Positions 61,601-64,000 of a DNA stretch of 64,000 nucleotides are shown piece after piece. The notes under the pieces are model-generated. The model was not told the origin of the DNA, ran no database searches, and saw nothing but the letters and a program-made list of their open reading frames with translations. The position numbers and the translations under genes were made by a program. Every line of letters begins with the position of its first letter. Position 1 is the stretch's first letter. The stretch is from Rostratula benghalensis (lineage: Eukaryota; Chordata; Aves; Charadriiformes; Rostratulidae), in contig VXAI01000453.1 in NCBI GenBank assembly GCA_013399305.1, positions 182,062 through 246,061 of the forward strand, in the 5' to 3' direction.

Positions 61601-63020
61601 CTCAGAGATGCTGCTCTGGAGTACCTTTCCTTTCCCTGCACGTGGCAGGGGGCTCCTGGGAAACTGCGACATCCCAGCTGAGGGCAGAGGACAGAGCTCT
61701 GCTATGGTGTGTGTGGTAGGTCCTGCCAAGGGTCGTTGTCCTGCCATTCTGTTTCTCTGATGCTAATAGGGCCTTGGAGAGAGGGTCTGGAATGAGTGGG
61801 AATCAGGGAAGTATTGAACAGAGCATCAAGGACTTCAAGACCTAACCAGGACATAGTGATTTTCTCCTGACGATGATGTCAACAGCAAATCTCTTGTAAT
61901 TGGCAGGGGATTTATGCCTCACGATAAGCCCTTTGATCTGCCTCCCTTTACTAGTGCTTGGGGCTTTGTCATAAATAATGCAGGGATTTATGATTTTATT
62001 CTAGGATGGCTCACCCCCTGGTCTATCTCGAAGGACCACAAAAGGGCTGGTGCAAGGCATTTAATAGGGAGTCAGACCTCTCCAAGGTCTTCCTCTGTAA
62101 CAGAGGCTGCTGTTGCTCTAAAGATTAGAGCCTGTTTCTGAGTGGCCTCTCTGTGTTCTCTGGTGATATGCAGCACAGTAATTTTCTTGTTTAGTTAAAC
62201 TTTGAGGAGGGCCCAGCAGCGTGTCTTTTTAACTCCCTATTTTAAGTAGCAGGAGCCACTGGAAAGATTTCCTGAATACGTACTGTTGCCCTCCTCAGAG
62301 GTGTGGGAGATAGGAATTTGAGAAAAATTTGTACTCCTTAAAGGTTTTGGAGCCTTGTGTGGGTAGATTGGTAAGAACAACTCAAAGCTGTATGGAACTG
62401 AGCCAGGGAGAGAAAGGGCATTCAGAACATTCAAGCCCTAAGTGCCACACTGCCCATGTGGCTGCCTGGTGCTCAGTAAATAAGGAAATACCCGAGGAAA
62501 GGGGGGGTTGAACATTTTGGGGCTGTCTGCCAAGCCATGTCGTGACTACAGGATGGAGATGTGCACGTTTACCTCTGTCCCAGGTCTGTGTCTGTGGGTG
62601 AGCTGAGCCCCCTCAGCTCCTGGTACTGAACTTCAGAGAAATGAAGCTTTGAGACAGCAGCAGTGCCCAGCGCGGCACGGACCCTCTCCCGTGTTACCCA
62701 CTGAGGAGTAGCTTTGGAGAGTCAACTTTTGTGTTGAAAACCAAGCTGTATGGTCTCTCAGGGTGTCTCCGAGCTCTCTTCTGGCTGGCTGTATGTTTGC
62801 TTTGATATGGGACTGGCAAACCCTGTGCTAGGGGTTGTTTGCTTAGACCTTGTTGCCTTTTAAGCCGCTGCCCTGTTGGTTTTCACCTTGTAGATCGGGG
62901 ACCGGAACGGAGAGCTGACAGCACAGGTGAACATGGCCCAGCTCAAGACAGCCCTCGGCTTGGGCCCTGGGGACGAGGACACGGGTACAGCTCACCACTA
63001 TTCTGGCTACGAAGCACAAG
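28624..63020 (+). CDS. GPSM1: GPSM1 (AGS3), exons 1-9: TPR region; 3' exons outside window
   Basis: join(28624..28682, 53434..53655, 54173..54308, 54601..54743, 56170..56293, 57516..57631, 57903..58058, 59785..59893, 62894..63020) gives 397 codons plus one base, with GT-AG junctions and consistent phases. The product is activator of G-protein signalling 3, a cytosolic and cortical scaffold. Its N-terminal TPRs bind partners such as Inscuteable, and its C-terminal GoLoco motifs hold GDP-bound Galpha-i/o, affecting spindle orientation and receptor-independent G-protein signalling. Seven TPR units are visible, each with an LGN or IGN triplet (e.g. YSQLGNAYFYL, YGNLGNTQYLL, YSLGNTYTLL). GPSM1 rather than GPSM2 is indicated by the AARRLYSRMEASCLEL start, CKAGDFKAG, QLSRQLKDQAVEAQACYS and GYEAQ. 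The GoLoco exons must lie right of 64,000. Confidence 0.96.
33705..33742. promoter_or_regulatory. Paired gtaattaatt homeodomain-type sites
   Basis: The decamer gtaattaatt occurs twice, at 33,705 and 33,733, with 28 bases between starts. TAATTA is the core site of many homeodomain factors. Function is inferred only. Confidence 0.25.
36223..36466 (-). mobile_element. CR1 LINE 3' fragment, antisense
   Basis: The stretch begins with the inverted CR1 tail (agaatcatagaatggtt). The minus strand encodes the end of CR1 ORF2, including LPREAVDAPSLEGFKARLDG and WWEVSLPRAVGLELDDL. The copy is 5'-truncated, about 245 bp, well preserved and typical of avian genomes. Confidence 0.95.
36626..36663. repeat. 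19-bp perfect tandem duplication
   Basis: gactttcttgatgcttctg occurs twice in direct succession. Confidence 0.95.
43211..43226. repeat. (AATA)n short tandem repeat
   Basis: About four AATA units. Confidence 0.85.
46250..46264. repeat. (GA)n short tandem repeat
   Basis: About seven GA units inside GPSM1 intron 1. Confidence 0.85.
48980..48993. repeat. G14 homopolymer
   Basis: Fourteen consecutive G bases. The length is prone to sequencing error. Confidence 0.95.
50559..50580. repeat. (GT)11 microsatellite
   Basis: Eleven perfect GT units, likely polymorphic. Confidence 0.97.
51571..51596. repeat. T-run followed by (GTT)n
   Basis: A T-run leads into about five GTT triplets. Confidence 0.85.
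53434..53655 (+). CDS. GPSM1: GPSM1 exon 2, first TPR
   Basis: The acceptor ttgcttttggcag|AATGG and donor GGCCAG|GTAAGC bound 222 bases. They encode residues 21-93 plus part of Arg94: MEASCLELALEGERLCKAG and then YSQLGNAYFYLKEYSKALEYH, the first full TPR. An internal Met at the exon start matches the GPSM2 and AGS3 core and could start a shorter form if an alternative promoter exists. Confidence 0.97.
54173..54308 (+). CDS. GPSM1: GPSM1 exon 3, TPR
   Basis: The acceptor gtcatcttgtag|AACC and donor GACAAG|GTAATT bound 136 bases. They encode TIGDRIGEAKASGNLGNTL and FDEAVVCCQRHLDISQEQG. The phase ends at 0. Confidence 0.97.
54601..54743 (+). CDS. GPSM1: GPSM1 exon 4, TPR and insert
   Basis: The acceptor cttcctccctttag|GTAGG and donor TATTATGA|GTAAGT bound 143 bases. 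They encode VGEARALYNIGNVYHAKG and the family insert between TPRs (LSWNMAQDPGDLSQEVKE), which is longer than a canonical TPR linker, as in other AGS3 proteins. Confidence 0.97.
54744..56169. other. GPSM1 intron 4
   Basis: About 1.4 kb with no feature that I can support. Confidence 0.8.
56170..56293 (+). CDS. GPSM1: GPSM1 exon 5, TPR
   Basis: The acceptor cactactttcag|GAGG and donor CACAAGGAG|GTAGGA bound 124 bases. They encode RNLSLVKELGDRAAQGRAY and GNLGNTQYLLGNFSEAIAF. The phase ends at 0. Confidence 0.97.
56294..57515. other. GPSM1 intron 5
   Basis: About 1.2 kb with no exon or repeat that I can support. Several 100-codon open frames are shadows. Confidence 0.8.
57516..57631 (+). CDS. 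GPSM1: GPSM1 exon 6, TPR
   Basis: The acceptor tgtgtctgctgcag|CGCC and donor TACTACAA|GTAAGT bound 116 bases. They encode RLAIAKEFGDKAAERRAYS and NLGNAHIFLGRFDISAEYY. Confidence 0.97.
57903..58058 (+). CDS. GPSM1: GPSM1 exon 7, TPR
   Basis: The acceptor ccttttccatgcag|GAAAA and donor GGAGACAG|GTAAGG bound 156 bases. They encode KTLQLSRQLKDQAVEAQAC, then YSLGNTYTLLQDYERAIEYH and LVIAQELGD. Confidence 0.97.
58059..59784. other. GPSM1 intron 7
   Basis: About 1.7 kb without a supported feature. Confidence 0.8.
59785..59893 (+). CDS. GPSM1: GPSM1 exon 8, last TPR
   Basis: The acceptor ttcctgttttgcag|GGTGG and donor CCCAAGAG|GTAAGA bound 109 bases. They encode VGEGRACWSLGNAYVSLG and EQALHFARKHLEISQE. 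The phase ends at 0. Confidence 0.97.
59894..62893. other. GPSM1 intron 8 (3.0 kb)
   Basis: No exon was seen. The only notable item is a perfect 24-bp tandem duplication at 60,931-60,978. Confidence 0.8.
60931..60978. repeat. 24-bp perfect tandem duplication
   Basis: Two adjacent identical 24-base units, each starting agaagaaatac and ending tttggccc. With no divergence between them, the duplication is likely recent. Confidence 0.97.
62894..63020 (+). CDS. GPSM1: GPSM1 exon 9, end of TPR region and linker start
   Basis: The acceptor ttttcaccttgtag|ATCGG and donor GAAGCACAAG|GTGAGC bound 127 bases. They encode IGDRNGELTAQVNMAQLKTA and, after an acidic GPGDEDTG stretch, SGYEAQ. Mammalian AGS3 has GYEAQG followed by RPKRTQ at this junction. 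One base is left over, so the next exon must start in phase 1. Confidence 0.95.
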
Positions 63021-64000
63021 GTGAGCTTTCCTGGCATTGAAAGGTCTCATGAAAGATGTGGTTATGGTGTGTGGGGAGGCGTCTGCAAGCAGGCAACATG
63101 GGAGGAAATATGAATATCAGAGCGAGATGAGGCTGTTACGTGCCTTTACCAGAAAAGGAGGATCCTGGTGTGTTTGCTCTGTGCTTTCCACAAGCTGCAA
63201 GGGCAAAGAAGGATCCGCCCCAAAAAGGACACAGAATGAGTTAATGGAATTAATCTGCATTGGGAATGAAATTCTGTGTGCCAAGCAGCAAATCAGCTTT
63301 TGTCTCTCATAAAGCTCTGCGGGGCCCTTTTAACTGATTTGACTAATAAAGCAAGCCTTCAGAAGGCAACTGGCAGGCATTTTTGGCTGCTCTTGTCCTG
63401 ATCAGCACCCAAGGAACAAGCCTGCAGCATGGGCTGAAGGCAGGTTGTGAGCATTGGTGTGCTGGGTGCTGTCTCACCTCTGCAACACCTGCAGCGCTGC
63501 CCAACTTTGAAATAAAGATATGGCAAGACTTAGTCAGAGCAGACAAAATGATTTTACTCACTGCACTGGGTTGTTCTCCCTCCACGCTCCAGCAAGCAGG
63601 AGAATGGAGCTGAGTCCTTGCCCACAGGGTGGTCAGCCTGACGTGTGCCCCCAGCTTGGGGACCTTCTGCCTGTCCCAGAACTGCCCACTGCAGACATTT
63701 GTGGGTGCCTGGCATGGGGCACTTCCAGCTGGTTGCTCTGTTGCTGTGGACAGACTTATTAATTCACACAGACAAAAACTGCATCCTGGGAGGTGCTGGC
63801 TGATTAAATATGACCTTGTTAGTGGGAACGTGTTGTCTCAGGCGATGCATTATCTTTCCTGGTGGTAGAACTGGTGTAGAGAAGATGATGCTCAGAGTGA
63901 GGCACAGTGTTCTGGTGGGAGATAAGCTGTGTGTCTCTGCTCTCTGTATTGATCTTGAAGGTGTAGCCTGGTTATGTCTGTGCTAAATCTTTTCCTGAGA
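63021..64000. other. GPSM1 intron 9, partial; possible alternative terminal exon at 63.2 kb
   Basis: The GoLoco-coding exons are not in the window. A phase-compatible open stretch at 63,209-63,312 beginning near APKRTQ ends in TAA and has AATAAA at 63,345-63,350. It is described under findings and not called as a gene part. Confidence 0.6.

Noticed and set aside
1..64000. Search for CRISPR arrays, tRNA/rRNA genes, phage or plasmid genes and retroviral genes
   Set aside because: Nothing of these kinds was seen. The window is an ordinary avian chromosomal locus.

Overview
The window is vertebrate nuclear DNA, almost certainly from a bird. It has intron-split genes with GT-AG junctions, low gene density, CpG islands, and several CR1 LINE 3' ends of the avian type at 10.0 kb and 36.2 kb. 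I see no operons, phage, CRISPR arrays, tRNA or rRNA genes, or retroviral coding sequence. The gene order matches the human 9q34.3 segment CCDC187-GPSM1, with the two genes diverging.

Left part (about 1.5-13.6 kb, minus strand): a split gene that I assemble from 12 phase-compatible exons and call CCDC187. Its blocks follow, in order, the N-terminal third of the centrosomal protein CEP350, so it looks like the CEP350 paralogue. The 5' coding end is probably at 13,564. The 3' end lies left of the window. Some exons are strong: 3113-3852, 4560-4688, 1510-2189, 9088-9594, 11450-11543 and 12349-12392. The small ones (6923-6960, 7099-7185, 5790-5901) rest mainly on splice sites and phase. The first 330 bases are GC-rich and hold a 23-bp minisatellite.

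Middle (13.6-28.2 kb): intergenic or CCDC187 5'-noncoding DNA with no convincing exon. It holds decayed antisense CR1/L3-type reverse transcriptase fragments at 19.5 kb and 21.7 kb, an old CR1 tail at 26.6 kb, simple repeats and one perfect 13-bp palindrome.

Right part (28.2-64 kb, plus strand): GPSM1 (AGS3). The CpG-island promoter and first coding exon are at 28.6 kb, followed by a 24.75-kb first intron and then exons 2-9 (53,434-63,020). These encode the N-terminal tetratricopeptide region and the start of the linker, 397 codons in all. The Galpha-binding GoLoco exons lie beyond the right edge.

Both genes are in families linked to the centrosome or mitotic spindle, but nothing in the sequence shows that they act together. 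I found no evidence of a novel system. The points most worth checking are an upstream in-frame start that would add 102 residues to GPSM1, a possible alternative terminal exon of GPSM1 at 63.2 kb, and the reconstruction of CCDC187 as a CEP350 paralogue.
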